DNA of 64,000 bases from Alphaproteobacteria bacterium (lineage in GTDB: Bacteria; Pseudomonadota; Alphaproteobacteria; Rhizobiales; Xanthobacteraceae): NCBI GenBank assembly GCA_005884685.1, contig VBAH01000017.1:211152-275151 (forward strand), in the 5' to 3' direction. The notes beneath the pieces are model-generated. The model ran no database searches. It saw only the letters and a program-made list of their open reading frames with translations, and was not told the DNA's origin. How positions within the stretch are numbered: the first letter of the stretch is position 1; the number at the start of each line of letters is the position of its first letter. Shown piece by piece: positions 52,866-62,480 of this stretch. Made by a program: the position numbers and the translations under genes.

Positions 52866-55800
52866 ATGGCGCAATCTTCATCCCAGCAGACCTGGGACTT
52901 CTGGATCGACCGCGGTGGCACCTTCACCGACGTGGTCGGGCGGCGGCCGGACGGCACGCTCACCGCCCACAAATTGCTGTCGGAAAATCCGGAAGGTTAT
53001 CGCGACGCCGCCGTGCAGGGCATCCGTGACCTGCTCGGCCTCAAGCGCGGCGAGGCGATCCCGCCCGGCCGCGTCGGCGCGGTCAAGATGGGCACCACGG
53101 TCGCGACCAATGCGCTGCTCGAACGCAAGGGCGACCGCACGCTGCTGGTCACCACGAAAGGATTCCGCGACGCGCTGCGCGTCGGCTACCAGAACCGCCC
53201 GAAGATTTTCGCCAAGCAGATTATCAAGCCCGAGATGCTGTTCGAGCGCGTCGTCGAAGTCGACGAACGCGTGCGTGCCGACGGCACGGTCGAGCGCGCG
53301 CCCGATCTCGCCGCGGCGCGCGCGGATCTCGAAGCCGCCCTCGCCGGCGGCATCAAGGCGGTCGCGATCGTGTTCATGCACGCCTACCGCTATCCCGCGC
53401 ATGAGAGCCAGATCGCTGCACTCGCACGCGACATGGGTTTCGCCCAGGTATCGGTCAGCCACGAGGTCTCGCCGCTGATCAAGCTGGTCGGGCGCGGCGA
53501 TACCACCGTGGTGGATGCGTACCTGTCGCCGATATTGCGGCGCTACGTGGCGCAGGTGGCGGAGGAGCTGGCGGCATCACCCAGCACGCAAAGTGCCAGT
53601 CACGCGGTGACGAAGCCTCTAGCGTTCCCTCCCCCCTTGCGGGGGAGGGACAGGGAGGGGGGTACACCACATCCGCTCGAGCAGACTGCCACCCCCCTCC
53701 CCACCCCTCCCCCTCAAGGGGGGAGGGAGCAGGCCGCGGCAAGCAGCGAGTCAGTAGGCAGCAAGATCCGCCTCATGTTCATGATGTCCTCCGGCGGGCT
53801 GACGGCGGCCGAATTGTTTCAGGGCAAGGACGCGATCCTGTCCGGCCCCGCGGGCGGCGTGGTCGGCATGGCGGAAACCGGCCGGGAGGCGGGCTTTTCC
53901 CGCCTGATCGGCTTCGACATGGGCGGCACCTCGACCGACGTGTCGCATTACGACGGCGAATACGAACGCGCCTTCGAGACCGAGGTCGCGGGCGTGCGCA
54001 TGCGCGCGCCGATGATGCTGATCCACACCGTCGCGGCCGGCGGCGGCTCGATCCTTCACTTTGACGGGTCGCGCTTCCGCGTCGGCCCGGACTCGGCCGG
54101 CGCCAACCCGGGGCCGGCATGCTACCGCCGCGGCGGGCCGCTCTCCGTCACCGATGCGAACGTGATGGCGGGCAAGCTGATCCCGGATTTCTTCCCGAAG
54201 ATTTTCGGGCCCGAACAGAACCAGCCGCTCGATGCCGCGGCGGTGCGCGCCGCGTTCGCGGAGCTTGCGAAACAGGTCGGCGGCAAATCGCGCGAGGAGA
54301 TCGCGGACGGCTTCATCAAGATCGCGGTCGAGAACATGGCGAACGCGATCAAGAAGATTTCCGTGCAGCGCGGCTACGACGTGACTCGGTATGCGCTCAA
54401 CTGTTTCGGCGGCGCGGGCGGCCAGCACGCCTGCCTCGTCGCCGACGCGCTCGGCATGACCACGGTGCTGATCCATCCGTTCTCGTCGCTGCTCTCGGCC
54501 TACGGCATGGGGCTTGCGGACATCCGCGCCACGCGCCAGCAGGCGATCGAGGAGGCGTTCGGCGGCAAGGCGCTCGCGACATTGAACAAGATCGCGAAGC
54601 GCCTCGCGAAAGACGTGAGCAAAGAGGTCGCCGGCCAGGGCGTGCCAGCGAAAACCATCAAGGTGCACGTGCGCGCGCACATCCGTTACGCCGGCACCGA
54701 CACCGCGCTGGTGGTCAAGGCCGGGGCGCTCGCCGCGATGAAGTCCGCGTTCGAGAAGGCCCACAAGGCGCAATTCGGCTTCATCGACCGCAAGAAGGAC
54801 CTGGTGATCGAGGCCGTGTCGGTCGAGGCGGTCGGCGGCGGCGCGAAATTCAGCGAGAAGAAGAGCAAAACGACACGCGCGAAACTCCCCTCACCTGCGC
54901 GGCGCACGAAGTTCTTCTCCGATGGCCGGTGGCACACCGCAACCGTCTACCTCCGCGACCAGCTCGGCGCCGGCCACAAGGTCAAAGGTCCCGCGATCGT
55001 CGTCGAGCCGCACCAGACCGTGGTGATCGAGCCCGGCTGGCAGGCCGCGATCACGGTGAAGAACCATCTGGTGCTCACCCGCATTGTGAAGCTCAAGCGC
55101 GGCAGCGCGATCGGCACCCGGGCCGATCCGATCATGCTCGAGGTGTTCAACAACCTGTTCATGTCGATCGCCGAGCAGATGGGCGTCGCGCTGCAGAACA
55201 CCGCCTACTCGGTGAACATCAAGGAGCGGCTCGACTTCTCCTGCGCGGTGTTCGCGCATGACGGCACGCTGGTGGCGAACGCGCCGCACATGCCGGTGCA
55301 TCTCGGGTCGATGGACCGCTCGGTCGAGACGATCATTCGCGACAATGCCGGCCGCATCAAGCCGGGCGACGTCTACGTGATCAACGCGCCGTACAACGGC
55401 GGCACGCATTTGCCCGACATCACGGTGTGCACGCCGGTGTTCGAAGCCCCCTCCCCCGCTCGCGGGGGAGGGAAAGGGAGGGGGAACATCCTCTTCTGGG
55501 TCGCCTCGCGCGGTCACCATGCGGATATCGGCGGCATTTCGCCCGGCTCGATGTCGCCGAACGCCACGACCATTCACGAGGAAGGCGTGCTGTTCGACAA
55601 CTTCAAGGTGATCGACCGCGGCCGCTTCCGCGAGAAGGAGCTGTATGCGGCGCTGACGCAAGCAAGGTATCCGGCGCGCAATCCCTTGCAGAACGTCAAC
55701 GACATGAAGGCGCAGATCGCCGCCAACGAGAAGGGCGTGTCCGAGCTGCGCAAGATGGTCAGGCACTTCACCCTGCCGGTGGTCAAAGCCTACATGAAGC

Positions 55801-56678
55801 ACGTGCAGGACAACGCGGCCGAGAGCGTGCGCCGCGTCATCGACCGCCTGCATGATTCATCGTTTGCCTACCCGATGGACCTCGGCACCACGATCCGGGT
55901 GAAGATATCGGTCGACCGCAAGAAGCGCGAACTGACCGTCGACTTCACCGGCACATCGGAGCAGCAGCCGAACAACTTCAACGCGCCCGAGCCGGTCACG
56001 CGGGCCGCCGTCCTCTACGTGTTCCGCGTGATGGTCGACGACGACATCCCGATGAACGCCGGCTGCCTGCGGCCGATCAACATCGTGATCCCGAAGCACA
56101 CGATGCTGACGCCCGAATATCCGGCCGCCGTCGTCGCCGGCAACGTCGAGGTGAGCCAAGCCGTGACCAACACGCTGTTCGGCGCGCTCGGCGCCATCGC
56201 GTGCGCGCAGGGCACGATGAACAACCTCAACTTCGGCAACGCGAAATATCAGTACTACGAGACGATCTGCTCCGGCTCGCCTGCGGGTCCGGGCTTCAAC
56301 GGCACCGATGCCGTGCACACGCACATGACCAACACGCGGCTGACCGATCCGGAGATCCTGGAATTCCGCTATCCGGTGGTGCTGGAGGATTTCCACATCC
56401 GCAAGAATTCCGGCGGCAAGGGCAAGTGGCATGCGGGCGACGGGATCCGCCGTACCATCCGCTTCCTCGAGCAGATGGACTGCACGCTGTTGACCGGCCA
56501 TCGCATCGTGCCGCCGTTCGGGCTGGCCGGCGGCGAACCCGGTCAGCCGGGGGAGAATTCCGTGCGCCGCAAGGACGGCAGAATCGAGAAGCTCAAAGGC
56601 TGCGACGCGACCGTGATCGGCGAAGGCGAAGCGATCATCATCCAGACGCCGACCGCCGGTGGATATGGGACGCCGTAG
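52866..56678 (+). CDS. Fused hydantoinase A/B (5-oxoprolinase-type) enzyme with in-frame repeat insertions
   Basis: A 1270-residue HyuA-HyuB fusion, the layout of ATP-dependent 5-oxoprolinases and N-methylhydantoinases. HyuA part: [19 protein letters not shown] at the start, [53 protein letters not shown]. HyuB part from about residue 750: [28 protein letters not shown]-like ([13 protein letters not shown]), [32 protein letters not shown]. Start ATG 52866 chosen over a repeat-derived upstream extension. Two GC palindromes are read in frame, at residues about 254-288 and 861-874, adding Pro/Arg/Gly-rich inserts. Substrate likely 5-oxoproline or a hydantoin. Confidence 0.92.
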   Translation: MAQSSSQQTWDFWIDRGGTFTDVVGRRPDGTLTAHKLLSENPEGYRDAAVQGIRDLLGLKRGEAIPPGRVGAVKMGTTVATNALLERKGDRTLLVTTKGFRDALRVGYQNRPKIFAKQIIKPEMLFERVVEVDERVRADGTVERAPDLAAARADLEAALAGGIKAVAIVFMHAYRYPAHESQIAALARDMGFAQVSVSHEVSPLIKLVGRGDTTVVDAYLSPILRRYVAQVAEELAASPSTQSASHAVTKPLAFPPPLRGRDREGGTPHPLEQTATPLPTPPPQGGREQAAASSESVGSKIRLMFMMSSGGLTAAELFQGKDAILSGPAGGVVGMAETGREAGFSRLIGFDMGGTSTDVSHYDGEYERAFETEVAGVRMRAPMMLIHTVAAGGGSILHFDGSRFRVGPDSAGANPGPACYRRGGPLSVTDANVMAGKLIPDFFPKIFGPEQNQPLDAAAVRAAFAELAKQVGGKSREEIADGFIKIAVENMANAIKKISVQRGYDVTRYALNCFGGAGGQHACLVADALGMTTVLIHPFSSLLSAYGMGLADIRATRQQAIEEAFGGKALATLNKIAKRLAKDVSKEVAGQGVPAKTIKVHVRAHIRYAGTDTALVVKAGALAAMKSAFEKAHKAQFGFIDRKKDLVIEAVSVEAVGGGAKFSEKKSKTTRAKLPSPARRTKFFSDGRWHTATVYLRDQLGAGHKVKGPAIVVEPHQTVVIEPGWQAAITVKNHLVLTRIVKLKRGSAIGTRADPIMLEVFNNLFMSIAEQMGVALQNTAYSVNIKERLDFSCAVFAHDGTLVANAPHMPVHLGSMDRSVETIIRDNAGRIKPGDVYVINAPYNGGTHLPDITVCTPVFEAPSPARGGGKGRGNILFWVASRGHHADIGGISPGSMSPNATTIHEEGVLFDNFKVIDRGRFREKELYAALTQARYPARNPLQNVNDMKAQIAANEKGVSELRKMVRHFTLPVVKAYMKHVQDNAAESVRRVIDRLHDSSFAYPMDLGTTIRVKISVDRKKRELTVDFTGTSEQQPNNFNAPEPVTRAAVLYVFRVMVDDDIPMNAGCLRPINIVIPKHTMLTPEYPAAVVAGNVEVSQAVTNTLFGALGAIACAQGTMNNLNFGNAKYQYYETICSGSPAGPGFNGTDAVHTHMTNTRLTDPEILEFRYPVVLEDFHIRKNSGGKGKWHAGDGIRRTIRFLEQMDCTLLTGHRIVPPFGLAGGEPGQPGENSVRRKDGRIEKLKGCDATVIGEGEAIIIQTPTAGGYGTP
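53627..53727. repeat. Palindromic element read in frame inside the hyuAB-type gene
   Basis: Arms CCCTCCCCCCTTGCGGGGG... and ...CCCCCTCAAGGGGGGAGGG around a 60-bp centre. It encodes [12 protein letters not shown] and [10 protein letters not shown] between AEELAAS and [12 protein letters not shown], where the family normally continues directly. Confidence 0.85.
55447..55484. repeat. Second in-frame palindromic element in the hyuAB-type gene
   Basis: CCCCTCCCCCGCTCGCGGGG followed by GAGGGAAAGGGAGGGG, encoding [11 protein letters not shown] between VCTPVFEA and [13 protein letters not shown] single-hairpin relative of the element at 53.6 kb. Confidence 0.85.
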
Positions 56679-56684
56679 CTTCGA

Positions 56685-57482
56685 TTACTTGCCCTTCGCC
56701 CGCTCCTTCCACAGCTCCCAGGCGCGCGCGATGTTGCCGGGCTGCCTGTTCGTGACGTTGTCGCCTTCGGCGTCCGAGAGATAGCGCACCTTGCCGCCGA
56801 GTCCGATTGCGGTGGTCTGCAGCCGCGCATTCACCTCGGTGTAGATCGCGCGGAATACCGCGTGCTGCAGCGTCGGGCCGACCACGACGTTGCCGTGCCC
56901 GCGCATCAGCACCACGATCTTGTTGCCGAGCGTCTTCGCCACGGCATCGCCGAGCTTCTGGTCGCGCACCAGCATTTCGCCGTCGCCGGTGAACTCGCTG
57001 ATCTCGAACACCGGCACGCCGCCATAGAGGAACGCACCGAGATGAAGCACCGGCCGCAGCGGCACGTCGCTGACCCCGAACGGGATCACGGTCGGCGAAT
57101 GACTGTGCACGATCGCCTTCACGTCGGGACGTGCAGCATAAATTGCGCCATGGATGAAGCGCTCGGTGAACAGCCGCTCACCGGTTGGCGTCACCGGTTT
57201 GGAATCGAGCGTGAATTCGAGGATGTCGCTTGGCGCGATCAGCGCCGGGGCGCGCGAGCGCGCCATCAGGTAGCGGTTCGGATCGCCCGGGTGGCGGATG
57301 CTGACATGCCCATAGGCGTCGAGCACGCCTTCGTTGGCGAGAATGCGGCTGGCAAGCGCCAAATCCTGGATCACGGCGGCTTCGGCCGAAGGCGCTGCGG
57401 CTGACTGCGCGAGCGCGTTTGGAGAGAGGGCTGCGAGCGCCAGAATCAGCAGCAACGCCGTCGCATGAATTCGCCCCATCAT
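56685..57482 (-). CDS. Exported class II aldolase/adducin-family protein
   Basis: A 265-residue protein with a signal peptide (ATALLLILALAALSPNALA before Q26) and a class II aldolase/adducin domain: LANEGVLDAYGHVSIRHPGD, VKAIVHSHSPTVIPFGVSD and VLMRGHGNVVVGPTLQHAV, which supply the zinc-binding histidines. Most relatives are cytosolic sugar-phosphate aldolases; an exported form is unusual and its substrate is unknown. Convergent with the hyuAB-type gene, 6 bp apart. Confidence 0.85.
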   Translation of the reverse strand: MMGRIHATALLLILALAALSPNALAQSAAAPSAEAAVIQDLALASRILANEGVLDAYGHVSIRHPGDPNRYLMARSRAPALIAPSDILEFTLDSKPVTPTGERLFTERFIHGAIYAARPDVKAIVHSHSPTVIPFGVSDVPLRPVLHLGAFLYGGVPVFEISEFTGDGEMLVRDQKLGDAVAKTLGNKIVVLMRGHGNVVVGPTLQHAVFRAIYTEVNARLQTTAIGLGGKVRYLSDAEGDNVTNRQPGNIARAWELWKERAKGK

Positions 57483-57648
57483 ACTGTCCCTCCCCTACCT
57501 AACGGCCTGAACCCCCAAAGTTATCCGGATCGGCAACAATTACCCTTGCCCCCGCCCGCGGCTGCGTTAGTTTGTCGCACATCGGGCAGTTTGTCGCGCG
57601 AAGCCTCCCCGCAGGAGGGAGCGCGCGCGGCAAACCGGGGGAAACGTC

Positions 57649-59307
57649 ATGTGGAATCAAGTCTACGATCCATTTTCCAATCAGACTCTGTCGACCATCG
57701 CGGCTGCGCTGCCGGTGGTCACGCTGCTGGTGCTGATCGCCTCGAACAAGGTGAAGGCGCACATCGCCGCGGTCATCGCGCTCATCGTCGCGAACCTCGT
57801 GGCGATCGTCATCTTCACGATGCCGGCCAACATGTCGATCCGCGCGACCATCCTCGGCGCGGTCACGGGCTTCTTCCCGATCGGCTGGATCGTGCTCAAC
57901 GTCATCTTCCTCTACCGGCTGACGGTCGAGAAGGGCGTATTCCAGACGCTGCAAACGACGATCGGCGGCGTGACGACGGACCGCCGTCTCCAGCTTTTGC
58001 TCATTGCCTTTTGCTTCGGCGCGTTCTTCGAGGGCGCGTCCGGTTTCGGTACGCCGGTCGCCGTCACGGGCGCAGTCCTGATCGGGCTCGGCTTCTCGCC
58101 GCTCGCGGCCTCCGGCCTCTCGCTCATCGCCAACACGGCGCCGGTCGCCTACGGCGCGCTCGGCACGCCGATCGCGGGGCTTGCGAGCGTCACCGGCATC
58201 GATCCGTTTCTGCTCGGCGCGATGGTCGGGCGGCAATTGCCGTTCTTCTCGCTGATCGTCCCGTTCTGGCTGATCTGGGCGTTCGCCGGCTGGAAAGGCA
58301 TGAAGGACATCTGGCCCGCGATCGTGGTGACGGGCGTGTCGTTCGCGGTCCCGCAATACCTGATCTCGAACTTCATCAATCCGTGGATCGTCGACATCGG
58401 CGCGTCGCTGGTTTCGATGGCGTGCCTGATCGGCTTTTTGAAAATCTGGCACCCGAAGGAGCTGTGGCTCTCGCCCGCGCTGCGCAGCAAGGACACCTCG
58501 AACGAGGGGCGCCCGCCGCTGCCGCCCCCCGGCCCGAAACCCACCACCGCGCAGGTGTGGCTCTCGCTGATGCCGTGGATCATCGTGTGCATCGTGCTGC
58601 TGCTCTGGGGCACGAACTTCTTCAAGAACGCCGTGAACCCGTGGGCCACCTGGGCCTATCCGGTTCCCGAGCTACACAACATGATCAACAAGATCGCGCC
58701 GGTGGCGCCGAAGCCGACCCCTGAGGGCGCCGTGTTTGCCTTCACATGGCTCTCCTACACCGGCTCCGGCATGCTGATCGCGGCGATCATCTCGGGCTTG
58801 CTGATGGGCTTCTCGCCGGTGCGGCTGGTGAAATCCTATGCGGCAACGATCAAGCTGTGCGCCTACTCGCTCATCACCATCTCGGCGATGCTGGCGATCG
58901 GCACGCTCACCCGGCTCTCCGGCATCGACGCAACGCTCGGTCTCGCATTCGCGGGAACCGGCGTCCTTTATCCCTTCTTCGGCACGCTGCTCGGTTGGTT
59001 GGGCGTCGCGCTGACCGGTTCGGACACCGCCTCGAACATTCTGTTCGGCAACCTGCAGAAGATCACGTCCGAACAGCTCGGCCTCTCGCCGATCCTGATG
59101 GGCGCGGCGAATTCATCCGGCGGCGTCATGGGCAAGATGATCGACGCGCAGTCGATCGTCGTCGCCTCCACGGCCACCAACTGGTTCGGGCACGAAGGTA
59201 CGATCTTACGCTTCGTGTTCTGGCACTCGATCGCGCTCGCCTGCCTCGTCGGACTTCTGGTGATGGCGCAGGCCTACATCTTCACTGGAATGATCGTGAC
59301 ACCGTGA
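57649..59307 (+). CDS. lctP: L-lactate permease family transporter
   Basis: A 552-residue LctP-type proton symporter for L-lactate or glycolate, with about twelve to fourteen membrane segments. Motifs: FCFGAFFEGASGFGTPVAVT, NTAPVAYGALGTPIAGLA, FVGRQLPFFS-like (MVGRQLPFFSLIVPFWLIW), GSDTASNILFGNLQ and GAANSSGGVMGKMIDAQSIV. Start ATG at 57649 after GGGGGAAACGTC. An intrinsic terminator follows. No lactate dehydrogenase is adjacent. Confidence 0.94.
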   Translation: MWNQVYDPFSNQTLSTIAAALPVVTLLVLIASNKVKAHIAAVIALIVANLVAIVIFTMPANMSIRATILGAVTGFFPIGWIVLNVIFLYRLTVEKGVFQTLQTTIGGVTTDRRLQLLLIAFCFGAFFEGASGFGTPVAVTGAVLIGLGFSPLAASGLSLIANTAPVAYGALGTPIAGLASVTGIDPFLLGAMVGRQLPFFSLIVPFWLIWAFAGWKGMKDIWPAIVVTGVSFAVPQYLISNFINPWIVDIGASLVSMACLIGFLKIWHPKELWLSPALRSKDTSNEGRPPLPPPGPKPTTAQVWLSLMPWIIVCIVLLLWGTNFFKNAVNPWATWAYPVPELHNMINKIAPVAPKPTPEGAVFAFTWLSYTGSGMLIAAIISGLLMGFSPVRLVKSYAATIKLCAYSLITISAMLAIGTLTRLSGIDATLGLAFAGTGVLYPFFGTLLGWLGVALTGSDTASNILFGNLQKITSEQLGLSPILMGAANSSGGVMGKMIDAQSIVVASTATNWFGHEGTILRFVFWHSIALACLVGLLVMAQAYIFTGMIVTP

Positions 59308-59346
59308 TCTCCCATCGCTGACCTCCCTCAAGGTTCAGCCAACTTC

Positions 59347-59376
59347 GCCCCGCACTTCGGTGCGGGGCTTTTTCTT
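59347..59376 (+). terminator. Rho-independent terminator after lctP
   Basis: GCCCCGCAC-TTCG-GTGCGGGGC stem with a UUCG-type tetraloop, followed by TTTTTCTT; 40 bp past the lctP stop codon. Confidence 0.92.
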
Positions 59377-59417
59377 GGCGCATTTGACATTTCGCGCCAA
59401 TCCGCACCCGCAATGAT

Positions 59418-59443
59418 GGAACACCGCGGCGCAGCAATGCGTT
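59418..59443 (+). promoter_or_regulatory. EcfG-type general stress promoter
   Basis: GGAAC at 59418-59422, 17-bp spacer, CGTT at 59440-59443: consistent with the EcfG consensus. It is 42 bp upstream of the start codon of the small secreted protein. Confidence 0.75.
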
Positions 59444-59484
59444 CGGGCCGCGGGGGCTGCAAAGCCATGCAAAGGAGTTCCCTC

Positions 59485-59832
59485 ATGCGGAGGTTTCTGT
59501 TGAACGCCTCGGCGCTCGCCGCGCTTCTGACGGTTCCAACCCTTGCGTCGGCGCAGGTCTACGCCGCAGACATTTATCCTACGCCGGGCGCGGTCTATCC
59601 TACGCCCGGCGCGGTCTATCCGGCGCCGGGCGCCGTCGTCGTCAATCCGCCGGGCGCCATCGTGGTCAATCCGCCCGCCGTGGTCGCCGCCCCGATGGTC
59701 GAGAGTCAGGTATATCTCGCACCCGGCCAGACCTATGACGACCAGGCGATCATCATCAACGGGCAGCGTTATTATCGCGACTGCTGGTGGGATTGGGGCC
59801 GCCGCCAGTGCGCGCTGAAGCCCTGGTGGTGA
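59485..59832 (+). CDS. Small secreted protein with PGAV repeats
   Basis: A 115-residue protein with a signal peptide (LLNASALAALLTVPTLASA before Q22), then a tandem block YPTPGAV-YPTPGAV-YPAPGAV and VVNPPGAI-VVNPPAV, and a C-terminal Trp/Tyr-rich segment (GQRYYRDCWWDWGRRQC). The ATG at 59485 follows AAAGGAG. Function unknown; export to the periplasm or surface is expected. An EcfG-type promoter upstream suggests stress induction. Confidence 0.75.
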   Translation: MRRFLLNASALAALLTVPTLASAQVYAADIYPTPGAVYPTPGAVYPAPGAVVVNPPGAIVVNPPAVVAAPMVESQVYLAPGQTYDDQAIIINGQRYYRDCWWDWGRRQCALKPWW

Positions 59833-59845
59833 TCGGGCGGGCGCG

Positions 59846-60775
59846 TCAATGCGCAAACGCGTGAATGACGTTGCTCTGCGCGGCATGCAGCGGTGATGCA
59901 ATCGCGTCCGCGGTCACGACGCGGTTGCGTCCCGAGGTTTTCGCCGCATAGAGCGCAACGTCGGCGCGTTTGAGCAGATCATCGATCGTGTCGCCGGGCC
60001 TGCGTTCGCTGACGCCGAAGCTGCAGGTGAGAGTCATCGGGCCGCCCGGAGTGTCGAAGCGCAATGCCGCCATGCGCGCGCGCAATTGCTCGGCGAGCCG
60101 CGCGCCATCGATCAGCCTCTGCCCCTCGAGCAGGATCGCGAACTCCTCGCCGCCGAGGCGCCCGGTGACCGCGCCTTGGATGAGTGCCACCTTGGCAACC
60201 GCGGCGATTGCCTGATCGCCGACGTCGTGCCCATAGAGGTCGTTGACGCGCTTGAAGTGATCGATGTCCAGCATCACCGCGGTGAGCGCGCCATGTTCGC
60301 CGCAGCGTGCACGTGCGTCCTCGGCAAGTTCGAAGAAGACGCGCCGGTTGTGCAGCCCGGTGAGCGCATCGACCGAGGCGAGCCGCACCAGTTCGCGCTG
60401 CATCGCGCCGAGCCGTTCGGCGGCGCGCAGCCGGGCATAGAGCTCGTCCGCAACCGGCGGCTTGGAGATGAAATCGTCGGCGCCCGAGTCGAGCGCCTCG
60501 CCGAGCCTGCTCTTCTCGATACTCGACGACATCAGGATCACGTAGATCGGCCGATCCCGCCCGGCGAGCACGCGCGTTTCCCAGCACAGTTCGAGTCCGG
60601 ACATGCCGCCGAGCACGCCGGAGGTGATCAGCGCGGAAACCTCGAGATCCTGGCGCATGCAGGCGAGCGCCTCCGGCGCGTCCGCAAACGTCAGCACCTC
60701 ATGCCCGCCCGCTTCGAGCAGCCTGCCCACGAACAACCGCATCGTGCGACTCGGGTCGACGAGAACTACCCGCAT
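59846..60775 (-). CDS. Diguanylate cyclase with degenerate receiver domain
   Basis: A 309-residue protein: response-regulator receiver at residues 1-120, GGDEF domain after. The GGDEF signature is GGEEF (in TGRLGGEEFAILLEG), with DALTGLHNRRVFFE and DIDHFKRVNDLYGHDVGDQA, so cyclic-di-GMP synthesis is plausible. In the receiver, the phosphoacceptor Asp position is Ser52 (ALITSGVLGG), and the N-terminal acidic pair is reduced to Asp7, so phosphorylation is unlikely. The inhibitory I-site RxxD before GGEEF is absent (IQGA). The start at 60775 is chosen at the receiver; the frame continues upstream without meaning. Confidence 0.9.
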   Translation of the reverse strand: MRVVLVDPSRTMRLFVGRLLEAGGHEVLTFADAPEALACMRQDLEVSALITSGVLGGMSGLELCWETRVLAGRDRPIYVILMSSSIEKSRLGEALDSGADDFISKPPVADELYARLRAAERLGAMQRELVRLASVDALTGLHNRRVFFELAEDARARCGEHGALTAVMLDIDHFKRVNDLYGHDVGDQAIAAVAKVALIQGAVTGRLGGEEFAILLEGQRLIDGARLAEQLRARMAALRFDTPGGPMTLTCSFGVSERRPGDTIDDLLKRADVALYAAKTSGRNRVVTADAIASPLHAAQSNVIHAFAH

Positions 60776-60945
60776 GGGAACCTTGCCATCTGACGCTAGG
60801 TCATAGGCACGAAACCGTACACAAATCGTTGCGCCGATAGCGGAGTCGCCGGCGGCGGAAATATCGGATTTATCTCGATTTTTAGCCGTAACGCGCCGAG
60901 CGTTGGCGGCCTGGGCCGGTTCGGCCCGCCCCGCGGGGAAATCCT

Positions 60946-62223
60946 TCAGTCTTCGCCCGGGACCGCGCGGGGCAACCCGTAGACCTCGTCGCGGCCGGGC
61001 GGCCGACGGAAGGTCGTCGTCCGCACCCGTCTGACCGAACCGGTGACGCCCGGTTCGCCGCGCGCAAACCGGTAGCCGGCGCGCGCCGCCACCACATCGC
61101 CCGGGACGGCGGCCGGATTGCACACCTGCCGCGCGCTCGCGCGCCGCATCAGGTCGACGTGGATGTGGTCGTAGTGGAACGCGTTCGAGCCGGGCGCGAG
61201 CACCGTCGAGAAGTGCTGGCAGGCCGAACCCTGCACGTCGCGCAGGAAGCCCTGCTCCTCGGGCGCGCCGCGCCAGCCGTCCTTCACGGTGATCCTGCGG
61301 CCGTCGGCGAGCGTGAACGCCGCGATGTCGAGCGCATTGCCGAAGGCATGCTCGGAGATGCGTGCGCCCGGCTGGCCGTTCATGCCGCGGCACGAGTAAG
61401 CGGAGATCTGCTTGATCTCCGCGACCGGCACGCCGAACCATTTCAGCGCCGCCGGCTGTACGCTGCCTGCGAACCAGGTGTCGAGCGCGGACACGATCGG
61501 ACAGGCGAGTGTCGCGGTCGGCTGCACCGCGACTGAACCGGTTACGGCCGGCGCCTGCTCGCGGCCGAGCGGAATCTGCTCGCCGCGCGGATACGGCTGC
61601 TGCGGATAGGACTGCTGCGGGTACGGCTGCTGCGAATAAGTCGGCGCGCGGTTATCGGGCGCGGGCTCGTACGGAACGGGCTCGTAAGGCGCGGGGGCGC
61701 CATATTGCGGACGCTGCGGGTACGGTCTCGGCGGCGCGCCGTATTGCGGCCGCTGGGGATAACCAGGCCCGCTCTGCCCCGGCGCGGTCTCGTATTCGAT
61801 GTCGTCGTCGCCATCGGCCGCCGGTCCGCTGCCGGGGGGGCGAATGCTCATCGGACCGTTCGGCCCGCCCGGCGCGTAGGCGGGCTGCGCGGAATCGTCG
61901 TAACCCGGACGCGGCGCGTAGTTGGCGAGCGGCTGACGCGACGGGACCGAGCCGGGCGGACGCAGCTCATCGGCAAAGCCGATCGCCGCACCGTCGCCGA
62001 TCGCCGCGACCTTGAGCGGAAAATCCGCGCCGCAAATGCCGGGGCCGGCAATCGGCTCGACGCGCACGAGCGACGCGCCTTCCTTGACCTGCCCCGACTT
62101 GAGGCAGGCGACTTCCGCCTCATGCCGCCAAGGCTCGCGCTCCGCGAACATCATCTTGCCGCAGGCCGCGAGACCGAGGACAGCGAGGGAGCCGACGAGA
62201 TACCGGGCCACTCCACGCGCCAT
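60946..62223 (-). CDS. Extensin-like C-terminal domain lipoprotein (LAS/M15-type peptidase-like)
   Basis: A 425-residue protein with lipoprotein signal ending L-A-A-C (Cys21). The middle is Pro/Gln/Tyr-rich with repeats such as YPQRPQYGAP and QPYPQQSYPQQPYPRG. The C-terminal extensin-like domain (ACPIVSALDTWFAGSVQPAA onward) has the zinc-ligand pattern of LAS peptidases: SEHAFGNALDIAAF (His, Asp) and HYDHIHVDL (His). It probably acts on peptidoglycan peptides in the periplasm. Length is large because of the low-complexity linker. Confidence 0.88.
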   Translation of the reverse strand: MARGVARYLVGSLAVLGLAACGKMMFAEREPWRHEAEVACLKSGQVKEGASLVRVEPIAGPGICGADFPLKVAAIGDGAAIGFADELRPPGSVPSRQPLANYAPRPGYDDSAQPAYAPGGPNGPMSIRPPGSGPAADGDDDIEYETAPGQSGPGYPQRPQYGAPPRPYPQRPQYGAPAPYEPVPYEPAPDNRAPTYSQQPYPQQSYPQQPYPRGEQIPLGREQAPAVTGSVAVQPTATLACPIVSALDTWFAGSVQPAALKWFGVPVAEIKQISAYSCRGMNGQPGARISEHAFGNALDIAAFTLADGRRITVKDGWRGAPEEQGFLRDVQGSACQHFSTVLAPGSNAFHYDHIHVDLMRRASARQVCNPAAVPGDVVAARAGYRFARGEPGVTGSVRRVRTTTFRRPPGRDEVYGLPRAVPGED

Positions 62224-62480
62224 GCGCGGAGAATGTGAGAGATTCCTTTAAGATTTGTTCAAGCCGGAAGCCGACCCCGCGCAGACGATCGCGCAGGCCG
62301 GCGAGGACACCGGCATCTCGCCTCAGTCGTCCCTGCCGGGCCGTGTGCGGGGTGAATTCCGCAGCAACCCCAACCGATTCGTCCGGCTCAACAGCCGTAC
62401 GCCCGCTTTCGGAGGCAGTCGCTTCCGTCAGCGTGCGGAGTTTGCTTACATGGTGCCGGAACCGCAGAAAGGGGGAGCCC

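Noticed and set aside
59846-61441. Apparent fusion of an extensin-like region with the GGDEF protein
   Set aside because: The upstream part is a frame-shifted shadow of the extensin-domain gene; the diguanylate cyclase starts cleanly at 60775 with a receiver domain.
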